Assembly: GCA_022453515.1 (NCBI GenBank)
Contig: JAJNNY010000063.1
Span: 141,189 to 205,188, forward strand
Length of the DNA: 64,000 bases
From: Astrocystis sublimbata
Lineage: Eukaryota > Ascomycota > Sordariomycetes > Xylariales > Xylariaceae
Reading direction: 5' to 3'
Position numbers and translations under genes: made by a program. This document shows, in pieces, positions 33,964 to 45,764 of this stretch. Within the stretch, counting starts at the first letter, position 1; every line of letters starts with the position of its first letter. The notes beneath the pieces were generated by a model. That model had not been told where the DNA came from. It made no database searches and saw only the letters and a program-made list of their open reading frames with translations.

Positions 33964-36351
33964 CTGAATTTTATATAGTTTTTTAACGAGGTTAAGCAGT
34001 GGGCGAGGTTCATTAACTCGATTCCTGATGATTCATGCTAAACTTCATCGTGGCAGATATCGTTCAGGCAATCTCGGCAAGCTCTCGAGAGCTTAAGCAC
34101 AGTTGTTCGCTCGGCACCAGATAAGATGCTCCTCTGGCGTGGATACAAACGTTCCGAACCTCGAACTACAAAACGCGTCGGAAGCGAAATATACATTCTA
34201 TCTTCTAAACAGTTGCATACCGAAACGCCTCATCGAGATGTGGTAGTTACTCCCATGTCCCTGCTCGCCTAAATAGGAAATCTATTTTCTCATTGGAATG
34301 GAGACCAACTCGCGGCACGGTCGCGAATATCATTTTATGGGTAATACATATGAAGTACAGCTCGGTTGATCTTACATGCGCTTTTTGAGGTTCAGTGGGC
34401 ATGTCAGAGGAAGCAAGCTATACCAAGGTTGCATCAGACGTGAGCTCCGACACGGTCCATTCCGGGCCCCCGTTGACCAAGCTCTTCGAATTATGTTCAC
34501 CGATGTTGGTTATGCAACAGCATATCCACGTTGAGCTTGTTGCGTCGGCATGTGGTGCCGACAAAGGTGGCGTAGAAAATGCCTTTCCGTCAGTCTAAAT
34601 GGAAGAGTTTTTGATGCTCATTGCTGGCATCAGAAACTTCAATAACATATATCTGAAGGATCTTGTGCATCACAGTTGATTGTGGTACAGGAGCTGTCTC
34701 TCAATATTCAGACGGCCATCCCATGAAGTATCATGGCCATCGCGCGACAGCGGTCAATTTTTGAAATTGGGAGGAGAAACCGGGTTGTATTGAGAGAGAT
34801 TCTACCTTTTAAGCTCACAGGTACAAGTGCGCATCTAGGTACCTGTGACAGCGACAAGTTTTTTCTCTTCTAGGGGAGCTAAATTACCAGACCATTGAGG
34901 ATCTCAATCAGCTTAGAGACAGAGTCGGAGATAGACAAGAGGCTTGGATTGACAGTTGTCTGCAAGCATGATAGGGAGCACCTTGGAAGCTCAACTGGAG
35001 TTCCTAGAAGACGTGAAATCTGGCTGTGGGATCCGGTACGCGAGATCTTCGAGATCTACGTTTTCACGAATTTGATAGCGCGCAGTATCAGGTGACGGTC
35101 GCGATTTGGGTCGGCTTGGAGAACTGGGCTTCCGATCCGTAAGCACGATAAGGAACGACTAGAGTGGATAGATAATTCGGCCTGGATCGGACCGGGAAGT
35201 TCGAGAGAAAGCATCATGAAGAGGAAGCACGAAGAGAGCAACGAAGATGGAAGCAACTTGAACAGCTCGAACCTCGGGTCTTGTCGAGAGGATCTGCAAT
35301 ACGTGTCGCGCCGACGGGTTTTTTTCTATTATTTTCGGGGTCGAGCGAGGCGAGCTGGTGCCTTCTCTTGACATTTGATGCATGGCTTGCGCGAAGGAGA
35401 GCGTTGGACTCGAACCGTCCAAGCCCTCGACACTTCGTTTAGCCTTGACTGGTGGTCATAACGGCGTCACATAAAGCCGACCTCCCCATCCACGAATAAT
35501 ACTTGGCAGCTCTCGATGGCCGGCTCGCCAGAGACGCATGTCCAATTCCCATTGGTGTTTTCGCGGAAAGGTATCATGTATTGAACTGGCGCCCCCAATT
35601 GGGGCAGGCCCAGAACAATAGGATCACGATGTTCGAGAATCGTGAGGCCGGTCAATTCGTCGACTTGGGGGCCGTCACCGAGTCTCCCTTCTACAGGCGA
35701 GACAACCAAGAAGACGCGCACGTTATTGAGTCCTGTATATACCATATGATTAGCCATGTTCCAGACGTCGGATCTTCAACAGCTCGCCCAGGAAACGGTG
35801 TTATGTGATTGGATAGAAATAATGGCTATCTGTTGGTGTCTGATTGGATGGTAACGCTGTCGAGGGGTCTCGGAGCGGACTCGGGATTCAGGGCCACCTG
35901 GCCTTGCCTACCAAGAAAGGGTCTTATCTATTTTTCGCACCACCTTGGTAAGTAAGTAGGTATCACAAGTGGTCAGGGAATTTTTATGATGCAATGCCTC
36001 TATCTCCCCTCATATGTATGGGAGTAGTAGAAAACGAAGAGGCCTAGGATCTTACTTTTTTTCATTCTTCATTCGAGGATTTTCAATCGTATCGGACCTA
36101 AGCCGATGTAGACAGCTACAACTCCTCACAGCACAGCAAAGGAAGCGCACCGCTACGTCCCGCATACGGCTCATGACTTACCCCAGTACATCCATGATGC
36201 ATTCAAACCAATCCTGCATGTTGTGCCGTGCCTGTCAAGTGCGTAGAAATAGCAACAAGGAAGCCGAATGATTGTGCCCACACCACTATTACCCCTCTCT
36301 ACCATTCGACCTGGTCCCTCCACCAAACAAAGACTCGGAAATGATCGCGAA
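33964..36351. other. Gene-poor region
   Basis: 2.4 kb with short ORFs but no recognisable protein. A minus-strand frame at 35757-35467 has fairly normal composition but no family I recognise and no splice partners. Probably decayed sequence plus the promoter of the Zn2Cys6 gene. Confidence 0.4.
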
Positions 36352-38719
36352 ATGGAGACACCGGAATCACTCCGTGTAGATCGGGATCAGCGCAAGCGTC
36401 GGTATCGCTTTGCCTGCACGCAGTGCAAGGCTCGTAAGATCAAATGTAGTGGCGACCAACCGGTATGTCGGGCTTGTCGGCGCTCGAACACATCCTGCCA
36501 CTGGCAGGAAGACCAGCTGCAGAATGCAACCTCGCGTATTCACGAGCTCGAGGCGGCGCTTCAACATGCTCAAGAAAGAGCCACGCCAAGATCAGATGGA
36601 GGCCGTCATGACAGTGCCAATGCCATATCACCAGCATCATCCGGGCAGCCTGCGCCCTTACCGCATGCGCCGCTCACATCGTCGTCGCTCTGGTTCCAGG
36701 TCGGGCTTTCAGATAAAGGCAATGTCACATATAACGGACCTTATAGTCGGTTTCACGCCGAAGCCCTTGAAGATGACGCCTCGCCTCCTGGCTTCTCCAG
36801 CGCAACCCGCGCTACTCACATAGAAGCCTTGCATTCGCAGTACAGATTGCTGGAGATGGTGTGGACACCTTTGATGGCTTCTCGGCCCAGGCTCGAGGGT
36901 GTTGATGATGCTGCCTGCACTGCTCTACTTGATGTTTTTTGGACGTGGATCCAGCCCTTACACAACTGGGTGTATCGGCCGTGTAAGTGGGCATTGCAGA
37001 CCTCGGTGCAGCACTGACAGTATTATATACACACAGGCTTCTTGGTCGACATGGCCATCAGCGGACCACATTACTCCGAATTTTTGCTCATGTGCATGCT
37101 TGCTCATTCGGCAAGAAAGGTGACGGAAATAGACATGGGAATCGACGGCCTTCTGAAAGGCGAGCAGTATCTGGCCCGTGCTAAAGAGCTCTTACTCGAA
37201 GAGATGTGTGCACCGAAGCCCCGAATACCTACAATACAGGGTTTATTGATTCTCGGTGGTCGCCAATGTGCTATTGGTAAGAGTTCTGAGGGGTGGCTGT
37301 ATACTGGCATGGTAATTATGTTTATCTCTCGTATTAGGTTCGAATGGCTGACGAACGCTTGATCAAGGCTATAAGAATGCTCATGGACATTGGTCTACAC
37401 CTCTATCTCGAGAACCCCAGGCTTGCAGAGCTCGAAAATCTGACGCCCGTCGAGCTCGAAGTGAGGAAGCGACTCTACAATTCGGCATTCGTCTGGGACA
37501 AGACCATAAGCCTGGGGCTTGGACGGCCCCCAGTCCTCTTATCACGACCTTATTCAAACTCCTCTATACGTATGTTTGACACAAAATCGCGACACGACGT
37601 GGAAGGCACTGATACTGATATCTTAGTTTAGTTGACGATCGCGACAATGCCCAAATGTGGATGCCAGTACATGCACCTGAGATCACCGAGCGATACAACC
37701 CGGCACCTTCCTATAATACTCTCACGTTTTGTGCGCATAGTCAGCTGCATGAGGTAAAGTGGACATGCCCTCATCACAACATTCATCAACCACTCTGACT
37801 CTGAGGATCTAGATAACCACCGAAATGATGTTGCTCTTCGCAAACGGTTCTCACGTCAACATTTCCTCTGCAGAGATACATTCTATAGGAGCTAAATTCG
37901 CCTCATGGTTTGCCAACTTGCCGGAAGAAATCAAAATCTTAGAGCCGTCTACCCTGATCCAAAGTCCACCTCCTCACATTGTGTCCATCAAGTACGTCAA
38001 TGAACATACCTTTCGCCACCCTCGTCCTCGTCACTAATAAACTCCCCAGCCTCGTCTACCACGCCTTGAACATCCTCCTCCATCGACCCCAGCTAAACTC
38101 TCCAAATGCTGACATCCAAGAGACGACCTCGAAGATCTGCACCTCACACTCAAAACATATCCACGACATCTTCTGCCTCTACAGTAGGACGTTTCCTCAC
38201 CGTATGATGACCTACCAGGTCAGCTACTGCATCTTCACCGCGGCGACGGTCGAAGTCGATGAAATGACGAGGGCGGATCAAGAAGCCGCGACGCAGGCAG
38301 CTCAGAGGCTGGGAATGGCCATCCGTGCCCTCGACGACGAGAGCAAGAACACACCCTCGATTGGAAGAAGTCTGGATACGATCCGACGCCGACTAGCGAC
38401 CAGGGTCTCCGCCACCAAACCTGCTGCTCAGCCAAGTCTTGCACGGGGCGATGCGTCAAATGGTGGGGTGGCGTCGGCTCAGCCAACAACATTACCGGCT
38501 GTTTTGGATGCCAACAACACGGCAGAGCACTCAAGTTTCGTAGATACAGTGTTAAGCCGGGATGAGACTCCCCAGGAGCCACCTCTGCTCAATTCATTAT
38601 CTACTAATACACTTGAGGAAATGAGCGGCTTCAGCAGAATCGACACGAATGCTGGATTTCACCCAGACGCATTTCCATGGAGACTATGGGATAATCCCGA
38701 TCAATTTTGGAATCTGTAA
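36352..38719 (+). CDS. Zn2Cys6 fungal transcription factor
   Basis: Six exons (36352-36982, 37037-37311, 37338-37569, 37632-37753, 37813-37991, 38050-38719) give 702 residues. The binuclear cluster CTQCKARKIKCSGDQPVCRACRRSNTSC is at about 22-49, followed by a short coiled-coil dimerisation segment (SRIHELEAALQHAQER). The fungal-specific middle homology region runs from LLDVFWTWIQPLHNWVYRPCFLVDMA through RRLLYNSAFVWDK-type sequence (here RKRLYNSAFVWDK). I chose ATG 36352 for its purine/-3, G/+4 context; an in-frame ATG at 36268 would add 28 residues. From base 37,288 or earlier the gene lies in the palindrome, so its 3' half is present twice. Its target genes are unknown. Confidence 0.88.
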
Positions 38720-38884
38720 AGTCCTAATAGTAGCTAGATGAGAGACATGAGATCTTAGTAATGGAATATCATCTCAACCTCATTGCGATTGATGAGATGA
38801 TCCGGTATAATTCGCAGAACAAGGATATGACTACCTCGCTCAACGTACTCATGCCTCACGTGTAGAAATAGAAGCACTAGATTA

Positions 38885-39033
38885 CATGTGGCACTGCAGA
38901 TGGTGTAATCCCAAGGTGAGAGCTGCTGCCAGTTCATACACTTCCTAGCATGAGTACCTAGCACCTGCCTACCTTACCTACCTACCAAAAGTAGAGACCT
39001 AGGCTACCACTTGACCTAGGCGGTTGCTCCTAC
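38885..39033 (+). repeat. Dispersed repeat R1, copy 1
   Basis: Blocks GTGGCACTGCAGAT, AATCCCAAGGTGAG, AGCATGAGTA, CCTACCTA and GACCTAGGC recur in the same order at 48453-48580. It sits about 220 bp upstream of the helicase ATG and may include its promoter. Confidence 0.7.
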
Positions 39034-39177
39034 CCAGATAGGAGGCAGGTATCCTTCGCGACTTCCTTGAGGCAGACATCTAGCACAGTCCGCACCTGTG
39101 GCTCCTTCATTTTCACATTCTCTGGCCCCTCTGCCTCTTTCCAACCACCTTAGATTTTACCTGTGTTTTTTGCCAGC

Positions 39178-39248
39178 AGCAACCACAACCACACAATCAC
39201 AACCACAACCACAGCAACAGCAACAGCAACAGCAACAGCACCATCATC
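39178..39248 (+). repeat. CA-rich repeat leader of the helicase gene
   Basis: CACAACCACAACCACA-type repeats pass into (CAACAG)n and end CACCATCATC directly before ATG 39249. It has the same position and composition as the leaders of the genes at 44703 and 46899. Confidence 0.7.
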
Positions 39249-41639
39249 ATGAACCAACTCAGTAAGAAGATGGAAACCCTCGCGGTAACCCTACCAGTGG
39301 AGGCCAGTCGCGAGGATTTCGTGCAGAAGTACGACAGCAGCTCAATTGTCGTAGTCACCGGTGGGACGGGATCAGAGAAAACCACCAAGATTCCTCAGTA
39401 CGTGCTGGAGCACCTCCTGCAACAGGACCCTGAGTCCAAGTTGAGGGTTGCTTGCACCCAGCCGCGAGTCGTGGCGGCAAAGGGCGTCGCCACAAGAGTG
39501 GCTAGCGAGGCCGAGAGTAAGAGGTCGTCACATCACGGTTCATCGGATCGCTTGCTAATACCTAGTCTGATATAAAGGGAACGTAGTCCTCGGCGAGGAG
39601 GTCGGATATCATGTCCGAAATGACAACAACACCGGCGAGAAAACCAGTCTCGTCTTCATGACCGATGGCATCCTGACAGCCCAGTTAAGGCGCGACCCAA
39701 CCTTGTCGAAATGTAGGTCAACTGAAGTCGATCCCTTCTCATTTATGCTGTCCGCAGTGTCAAAACTCTCTCATTTGCGACCGCAACATTTCTTATGAAT
39801 AGCTACTAACTGTGTGAAATCATAGATAAGTGCATTATTATCGACGAGGCGCATGAGAGAACGGTCAACACCGACATTCTTATGGCAAAGTTAAGAACCA
39901 TCGTGGCCGAGGGGAAGCGTCCGGACTTCAAGGTCGTCATCATGTCCGCAACTCTTGATGCGGAAAAGTTTCGGGCTTATTTCAACAATGCCCCTCTCTG
40001 CGAGATCGAGGGACGGACGTTCCCGGTCAAAATCAATTACTTGCAATCGGCAACAATCAAGGTCGCGGGCTCCATACTAGAAACTGTGCGATACATCCAC
40101 CGCGAGTTAGGTCCAGGCGACATCCTCATCTTCGTCGAAGGCATAAGTGAGATCCGTTGGCTGTGTCGTGAAATCGCCCTACTGAAGGAGACAGGACTCA
40201 TCCCCCTGCCACTGATTGCTAGCCTCCCCCCCGAAGACCAGGCCCAGGCGCTTGCTGGTGCTGACGACAGTACACGCAAATGCATCGTGTCAACTAATGT
40301 GGCTGAAACGAGCCTCACCATCAATCGGATTGTGTATGTCATTGATTCTGGTTTGGTTAAGGAGGCTCAGTGGAACCCGCGGTTGCGAACAAGAAGCTTG
40401 GTCAAGACGACGATCTCGCAAGCATCAGCCAATCATCGAAGTGGCCGGGCTGGGCGTACTTCGCCTGGAATCTGCTTTCGCTTGTATACGAAGGAGGCAT
40501 TCGAGTCTTTCCGGAAGTGGAATGCTCCCGGTATTGAGACCATCGACTTTACGCTTACATTGCTTCAGCTTATGGCAACTCGCGACTGGAAAGGCCTCGC
40601 TAGTGAAAATCTGATCACGATGCCGCGTGCCGAGGCTGTGAGGCAAGCACATCAAGATTTGGCTGACCTGTAAGTACTCCTAGTGTGGTTACAATGTCTT
40701 CCTGAAACGTTTTATCTCTGACTATCAACAATAGGGGATACTTCAATAAGAAAATAGAGCTTACATGGTCAGGGCTGGACGCCAGTAAGCTCAGCATAGC
40801 TCCTCTATGGGCACATGCCATTCAGCAGTCAGTTACCGCCCCGTCTCCCACAATGGAATCAACCAACATGTTCTCTATGCTAACACCGATTACCGATAAT
40901 TAGGGCTAGGCAATTCAAGGTGCAGACGTCCATTATCGGATTGGCTTCTATAGCCGACGAGGATTCGATGTTCATTGAGTCGGATTTGTATCAGGCTACG
41001 CTTCAGCACATACACGACCAATGGGCCGACCCATTCTCTGACCATATAGCCCAGTTGAATGCATTGAATGCATTCCTCGAAGTCAAGGAGAACAACCCAG
41101 GCTATGTGCCCATCTGGTGCAAAGACCATTTCCTCTCCCAACGGGTCTTAGAACGCATCTGCGCAACCCGCCAGCAACTTATATCACGACGCATTCGGGA
41201 TAAGAAGTGGACAGCCGAGCCGGAGTGGAGTGACGAAACAATTACCAACATCCGAAAAGCCTTGGCTCATGGTCTAATTCTCAATCTTGCCACGCGGAAT
41301 AGGAACATGGCATATAGGACCGTCCATCACAACCAGGAAGTCTTACCTGCACCCCGAAGCCGTGTGGAATGTGACCACCCCGGCGAACATGATTGGGTTG
41401 TGTATGACTATGTCCAAGCGGCGGCTCGTCCGTATATGATGACAGTTACTGTGATCGAGCCAGAATGGATCATGGTAAGGACCACCAGCCCCCTTCGCGC
41501 AATCATCTTGTAGCTCCCACTAATAAATTTCTAACAGAACCACCCCTACCTTTCGATCGAGCGAGCTCCTAAAAACTACTTCGGCGAGCCTGCTCAAAAG
41601 TTCATTCAAGAGAAGCTCGAAGCCCTCCGAAAAGCCTAG
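39249..41639 (+). CDS. Divergent DEAH-box RNA helicase with altered Walker A motif
   Basis: Six exons (39249-39516, 39578-39712, 39826-40669, 40735-40827, 40904-41474, 41538-41639) give 670 residues. Motifs in order: I GGTGSEKTTKIPQ (about 38-50), Ia TQPRVVAA, II DEAHERT (about 139), III MSATLD (about 172), V STNVAETSLT, VI QASANHRSGRAGRT (about 335-348). The winged-helix, ratchet and OB-like C-terminal regions are short and divergent compared with Prp43/Prp22, ending ERAPKNYFGEPAQKFIQE. In motif I, Glu replaces the Gly before Lys of the usual GSGKT, so ATP binding may be weakened. The rest looks intact. The gene sits in a CA-leader/hairpin/tRNA-like unit. Its mirror copy is at 59649-62039. 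Confidence 0.85.
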
Positions 41640-41674
41640 ATCTCGTCCCCAACCTACCACGACCCACCAATAAC

Positions 41675-41807
41675 TATTTGGTGAAAGCCACCACATAGTT
41701 ATCCTCTGCGGCGAAAGCTAAACCTATCTTTTCTCTGCGGCGAAAGCCAAAATACATCTTTTCTCTGCGGCGCAGGCCAAACACATCTATTCTCTGCGGC
41801 GAAAGCC
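41675..41807 (+). repeat. GNRA-hairpin array B (5 units, 29-30 nt period)
   Basis: Hairpins lie at 41679-41690 (TGGT-GAAA-GCCA), 41710, 41739 and 41798 (GGC-GAAA-GCY), and 41769 (GGC-GCAG-GCC). The period is 29-30 nt and the linkers begin CTCTGC. The T in TGGT pairs with G, a compensatory-type change. The array starts about 40 nt after the helicase stop codon. Confidence 0.75.
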
Positions 41808-41814
41808 ATTTTAA

Positions 41815-41884
41815 GACCTTCTGATGTTAATAGCATCTGGTATCATTCTATCAAGAGTGTAAGAGTTCGAATCTCTTGAAGGTC
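41815..41884 (+). ncRNA. tRNA-like cloverleaf element B
   Basis: 70 nt. Acceptor GACCTTC/GAAGGTC (7 perfect pairs), D-like GATG/CATC with 7-nt loop, anticodon-like TGGTA/TATCA with 6-nt loop, 7-nt variable region, T-arm AAGAG-TTCGAAT-CTCTT (5 perfect pairs). Box-B-like sequence is present, no clear box A. The 6-nt anticodon loop argues against a functional tRNA. It lies 7 nt after the last hairpin of array B. Confidence 0.75.
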
Positions 41885-44565
41885 AATAATATTGGGTTGG
41901 AGAACGTTGATTGGTATAAGTATCCCCCTTCTCACCTTGCTTGAAGGACTGACGATCTTGGTTTACTCAACCCCATTTCTTGGCCCGAGGTGACGCAAGC
42001 TACTGAAAATGTGTTGTACAGTCACCAGCATGTTAATCAGTAACAGCTCAGCGCGTCTATGGGGCTACTAGTGTTACGGATTCAACTGGTTTATAGGTGT
42101 AACATTGACTCCCTCCCTGCCTTGAGCGCCGTGCTGCCAGCCGTCGTCTGACTAACGAAGTTTGGGAGTCGATTGCGTCCCCCGGATCACAAGCTGAACA
42201 AATCCTGGACGACAATAATGGGCTATCCCCAGCCTATCGTCATTGTTCCCGCAACATCGTCAGCGCTTCACAGCAAGCCTGAATTTTGTGGCCCGATCGT
42301 AATATTGCCGGCCACGAGCGTTCTACTCCTCTGCCTTCTACTGAAAGAAACCCAACGATCGCCGAATCCGCTAACCTTCTACCCAATGGAAAATCCGGCG
42401 ATCATGTTTGTCCTTCCTACGACGTGCATAATTGCCGACCAATCGAGCGCATCAAGCGCCCTGTTAAGAGTGATACATGCCGAGGGACTGCCAACGTCAC
42501 CTCGCATCATTGAAGGACGGCAAGAACCACAGACATTTATACTAGATACCCCTCACTTTATTGAGAGTACCTGGAGCGAAAGCCAACATTTTGATTATCT
42601 ACGGTGGTAGCTATATGTATTCTGCCTGTAGTTACCTTATACTATCTCCTCCAAACCTAGTATGTGCTTTAGGAACTGGTCTGAACACTGACATCGCTAA
42701 TTTTGCATGGTGCGCCGCAATTACTATGAGTACGCCGGAGGAGAGAGCGTGGGGGTCCTGGACGGCTTCCCTCACCACACTGGGCATTTGGATGTGAACT
42801 TAAGTAATGCTGCCTTTTATACGAGCGCGTTACACAGTTCTAACGGATATACCGAACATGGGCGGCGATAGAAACAATACTGCTATCCTGATGGAAACTT
42901 GGAAATCGTGAAAGGCCGCTGGAACGAGATGAGTTTCCTCGAGTGGTCCTGGTGTTGCTAGCTACTGTCTTTGTCACTTGCAAGTTGCCACTGGTAATCA
43001 AAAGCCTGCTGCCTTGCAGCAATCATCCAGCAGTCGACGTGACCACTAGGGTCTACACATCAATCCATTACATTACTTTGGCCGGAAACTTCGAGAGTGT
43101 GTGATTGGTATTCGCCTGATTCAACAGGTTTTGGGGGTGGCATCCGAGTGTACACGCCCTTAGGTTTCACTGCCAAAGCATGGTGGTGCACACCTGTCAC
43201 GTATGAGGGTGCGTGATAGCTCATAGAAGTAAAGCTAGTGCAGCCTCTAGTAGGGAGCTCATAGACATAGATTCAGATGATCTCTAAGGTAACTTTCTAA
43301 GTGTACAAAAGGAACAGAAGGTAGGTATTTATAAGCGTAAGCGTATGGAATACTACCTAGGTAGTCACCTGATCGGATTACCTAAGGGACGTAGTATAGA
43401 TCCACTTCTCCGTGATAACACCGCTATCGAGCACCGACGTGAGGCGTGACTTCCCTCATCCGCGACTTCCTTCAACCTTCCAACAGCGCTCCCGATAAGC
43501 ACATTGCCGATGAGTAGCCGATATTGGGAGATAGGCGCACGGAAATAATTGAAGCACGCACAATTTGAGTCCGAGGCGGAAAACATTGCATCTTACCAGA
43601 TACCTACTCTGTGATCATCGTCAGCTCCACACGTAAAATCAATCAACGCACTGCTCACAAGCTACGCACCGCAGTCTTCAAACTTTTCAAACAATCTTCA
43701 ATTCCCGTAGTCCTTACAATGTCTCCCAAGCAGGTTTCCAAGAAATCTACCTCCGGCCCAAGTGGTCAGCCCTCCCTCTCTGCCAAGGGCAGAGTCCTAA
43801 AGTTGTAGAGGGTACCCGAATGAGCGAACGAGGGGGTTTGGGCTCTCAGATTCTCACGTCTCGAACTCAGGGCAAGGACGGGCAAATTCACGTCATACAT
43901 TCAAGTCTGTCTCCAAGTCCCGACTGTCTCCAGTCTGGTTTCTGCTAGCTCGCCCGGGAATCACGATTACCTAACTGCTTGGTTTATACAGCCCAATCCG
44001 GCCACTTTAACTTCGAAGTAGCACCGTAGCCCTCGCTATCATAATTCACAAACAAAACAAGCCTATTCTACGGTATCTCTTTGTATCGTGATACATCCGT
44101 AAGCAATCGTAGTTCCAGCTCATTTGTATTTCAGTTCGCATACAAAAGCGCTGCCCGAGAGATAGCTCGAGGAACAGGTTGAACAGGTTGATCAGAGCCC
44201 AATTGGCCCTCACACATGTGACTGGGCACTCTCCCAAGTGGCCTCGAGCAGTACTAGTACTACTGTATCATGGTCCTTGATTATAACGACCTTTTTACTA
44301 CGATGAGAACTGCAAATAGGCAAGTACCTAAGTACTTAGTGTGTAGGGTAGATAGGAGGTAGGTAAATTCCAAGGTTGGTAGTCGGATGCAACTGCCTTT
44401 CGAAACTCCTTGACTTACCTACATAGCTCCTGCCCGTAGTAGGCAAACACCCGTCTAGCCCAGTGCCTTCCTTACCTGACCTTAGGTAAGTGTTCTCAAA
44501 TTCTCTAGCCCCAGTGTCCTTCCCGTCTCTTCCTCTTTTTGACCACACCATCTTCTCACTTCTGC
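41885..44565. other. Gene-poor part of the arm with decayed coding-like DNA
   Basis: 2.7 kb. Around 42150-42610 two overlapping frames look partly protein-like but are interrupted and match no family I know. At 43719-43808 a 29-codon basic ORF (MSPKQVSKKSTSGPSG...) follows a leader-like CA/TC-rich stretch and could be a gene remnant. Repeat R3 (inverted) is at 43196-43294. The CA leader of the next gene begins at 44566. Confidence 0.4.
43196..43294 (-). repeat. Dispersed repeat R3, copy 2 (left arm)
   Basis: Reverse complement of the R3 blocks seen at 29300-29452 (AGATCATCTGAATC, TGTCTATGAGCTCCCT, AGAGGCTGCAC-like). Mirrored at 57994-58092. Confidence 0.6.
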
Positions 44566-44702
44566 CAACAACCGCAACCACAACCGCAACCACAACCACA
44601 ACCATAACCATAACAGCAATCGCAACCGCAACCGCAGTCGCAGTCACAGTCACAGCCACAATCACAATCAAAATCACAATCACAATCACTACCACCGCCA
44701 TC
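44566..44702 (+). repeat. CA-rich hexanucleotide leader of unknown gene C
   Basis: About 137 bp of CAACCG/CACAAC/CAGTCG/CACAAT hexamers end CACCGCCATC before ATG 44703. The tract is open in the frame of gene C back to an ATG at 44490, so an N-terminal Thr/Ala/Ile repeat extension is formally possible. Confidence 0.75.
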
Positions 44703-45498
44703 ATGTCGTTTGTTCCTGCCCCCCAGGATCTCGAAGCATACCTTGCAAATGGAACGACGTTCAGATTCAATTTAGGCAATTTGAGTCGCTATATTCCTCG
44801 GCGATATTTCGAGCAAGCCCTACAAGGTCTCCCATGCGGCCACGGTCGTGTGGTCGTCTACTGGCCCAAGTATTCGCCAAGGGTCACTGGAGAGGCACAT
44901 AGTGGCTGGTGCCACTTAATGTGTACGGAAGTCGAGCAGAAACGAGAGCTTATGAATCACCTCCGGGAGGTAAGCCTGGATCGTCATCAGGCACGAATCT
45001 GCAGTATAGACAAGGCGAGATACCCGATAGTATGTAACATCTTAACAACCTTAAGCTTTCAAAAATTTTTGCTTACATGTGTCGGGTTATCAGACTGAAT
45101 TCGCGCGAATCGTGCGAATTCAGATTACAGGCCAGCCTGCCGCCGCCTCGACCTCGACCTCAACCTCCACCGTCGCCCAGCCTGCCTCTCCTACCGCCAC
45201 CACTGCCGCCACCATTGCCCCTCCTACCGCCACCAATACCCCCTCCGCCCCTGCCAAGACCGCCCAGGCCGAGACTGCTCGCAGTCGTCAATCGGACCGG
45301 CTGCATGAAGAGCGTACCTGGTGTGAGGAAAATAGACGTCTCGGGGAACTATATCAAGAGATCCTGGACACCACCCCAGGATTGTCTCCGCTCTTCAAAG
45401 ACCTTCTCCGGAGATCGGTTAGATCATCTGCAATTGCAGACCATCTATGGGGCAATGCCTCAAACGCCAACCCCGCCACCGCTTCCCCTCAGCCCTAG
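44703..45498 (+). CDS. Unknown protein C
   Basis: Exons 44703-44969 and 45094-45498 flank a 124-nt intron and give 223 residues. No family is recognised. The N-terminal half is ordered-looking: MSFVPAPQDLEAYLANG, RYIPRRYFEQALQGLPCGHGRVVVYWPKY, GWCHLMCTEVEQKRELMNHLRE. It holds three Cys and one conserved-looking CGHGR. Exon 2 opens with an imperfect 29-bp palindrome (TEFARIVRIQ), then a Ser/Thr/Pro/Ala repeat linker (about 103-145) and a helical end (RTWCEENRRLGELYQEILD). The start at 44703 follows the shared leader layout. It is followed 63 nt later by hairpin array C. The mirror copy is at 55790-56585. Confidence 0.6.
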
Positions 45499-45561
45499 AT
45501 TTTATATTTCGATGAGCTGCCTCCTCCTCCTCCTCCTCCACCCTGCCATAGGTTAAAGTCC

Positions 45562-45764
45562 TTTCTCCTTGGCGCGAGCCATACCCTTCCACATATAATT
45601 TCTCCTCGGCGCGAGCCTTTCCCTTCACCTGTTCTTTCTCCTCGGCGCGAGCCATACCCTTCCACCTGTTCTTTCTCTTCGGCGCGAGCCTTTCCCTCCC
45701 ACGTATAATTTCTCCTCCGCGCGAGCCTCTCCCTCCCACATATAATTTCTCCTCCGCGCGAGCC
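45562..45764 (+). repeat. GNRA-hairpin array C (6 units, 36-37 nt period)
   Basis: GGC-GCGA-GCC occurs at 45571, 45608, 45644 and 45681, and the variant CGC-GCGA-GCC at 45718 and 45755. Spacing is 37, 36, 37, 37 and 37. Units begin TTTCTCCT and end in CATATAATT or CACCTGTTC. After the last unit comes GACCTA at 45775, where the other loci start a cloverleaf, but no T-arm follows. Confidence 0.75.

Larger units (their letters stand above)
38720..39248. other. Region between transcription factor and helicase, with repeat R1
   Basis: Contains R1 and the CA-rich leader of the helicase. Many CCTACCTACC-type words, no other gene. Confidence 0.5.

Noticed and set aside
35385..35425. tRNA T-arm-like sequence on the minus strand (GGTTCGAGTCC)
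   Set aside because: Only a box-B-like word; no acceptor pairing, D-arm or anticodon arm could be placed around it.
35467..35757. Minus-strand 96-codon frame with fairly normal composition
   Set aside because: No recognised family, no splice partners, and overlapping frames are equally open. Not enough for a gene call.
41815..41884. Possible hammerhead ribozyme (CTGATG next to GAAA)
   Set aside because: The core order CUGANGA-stem II-GAAA-stem III is not present; the cloverleaf explains all stems.
42173..42610. 145-codon frame and overlapping frames in the arm
   Set aside because: Frames are partly protein-like but interrupted, with no recognisable family. Kept only as 'decayed coding-like DNA'.
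44336..44779. Minus-strand ORF rich in Val/Ile repeats (and its mirror)
   Set aside because: Antisense of the CA-rich hexamer leader of gene C, and therefore a repeat artefact.
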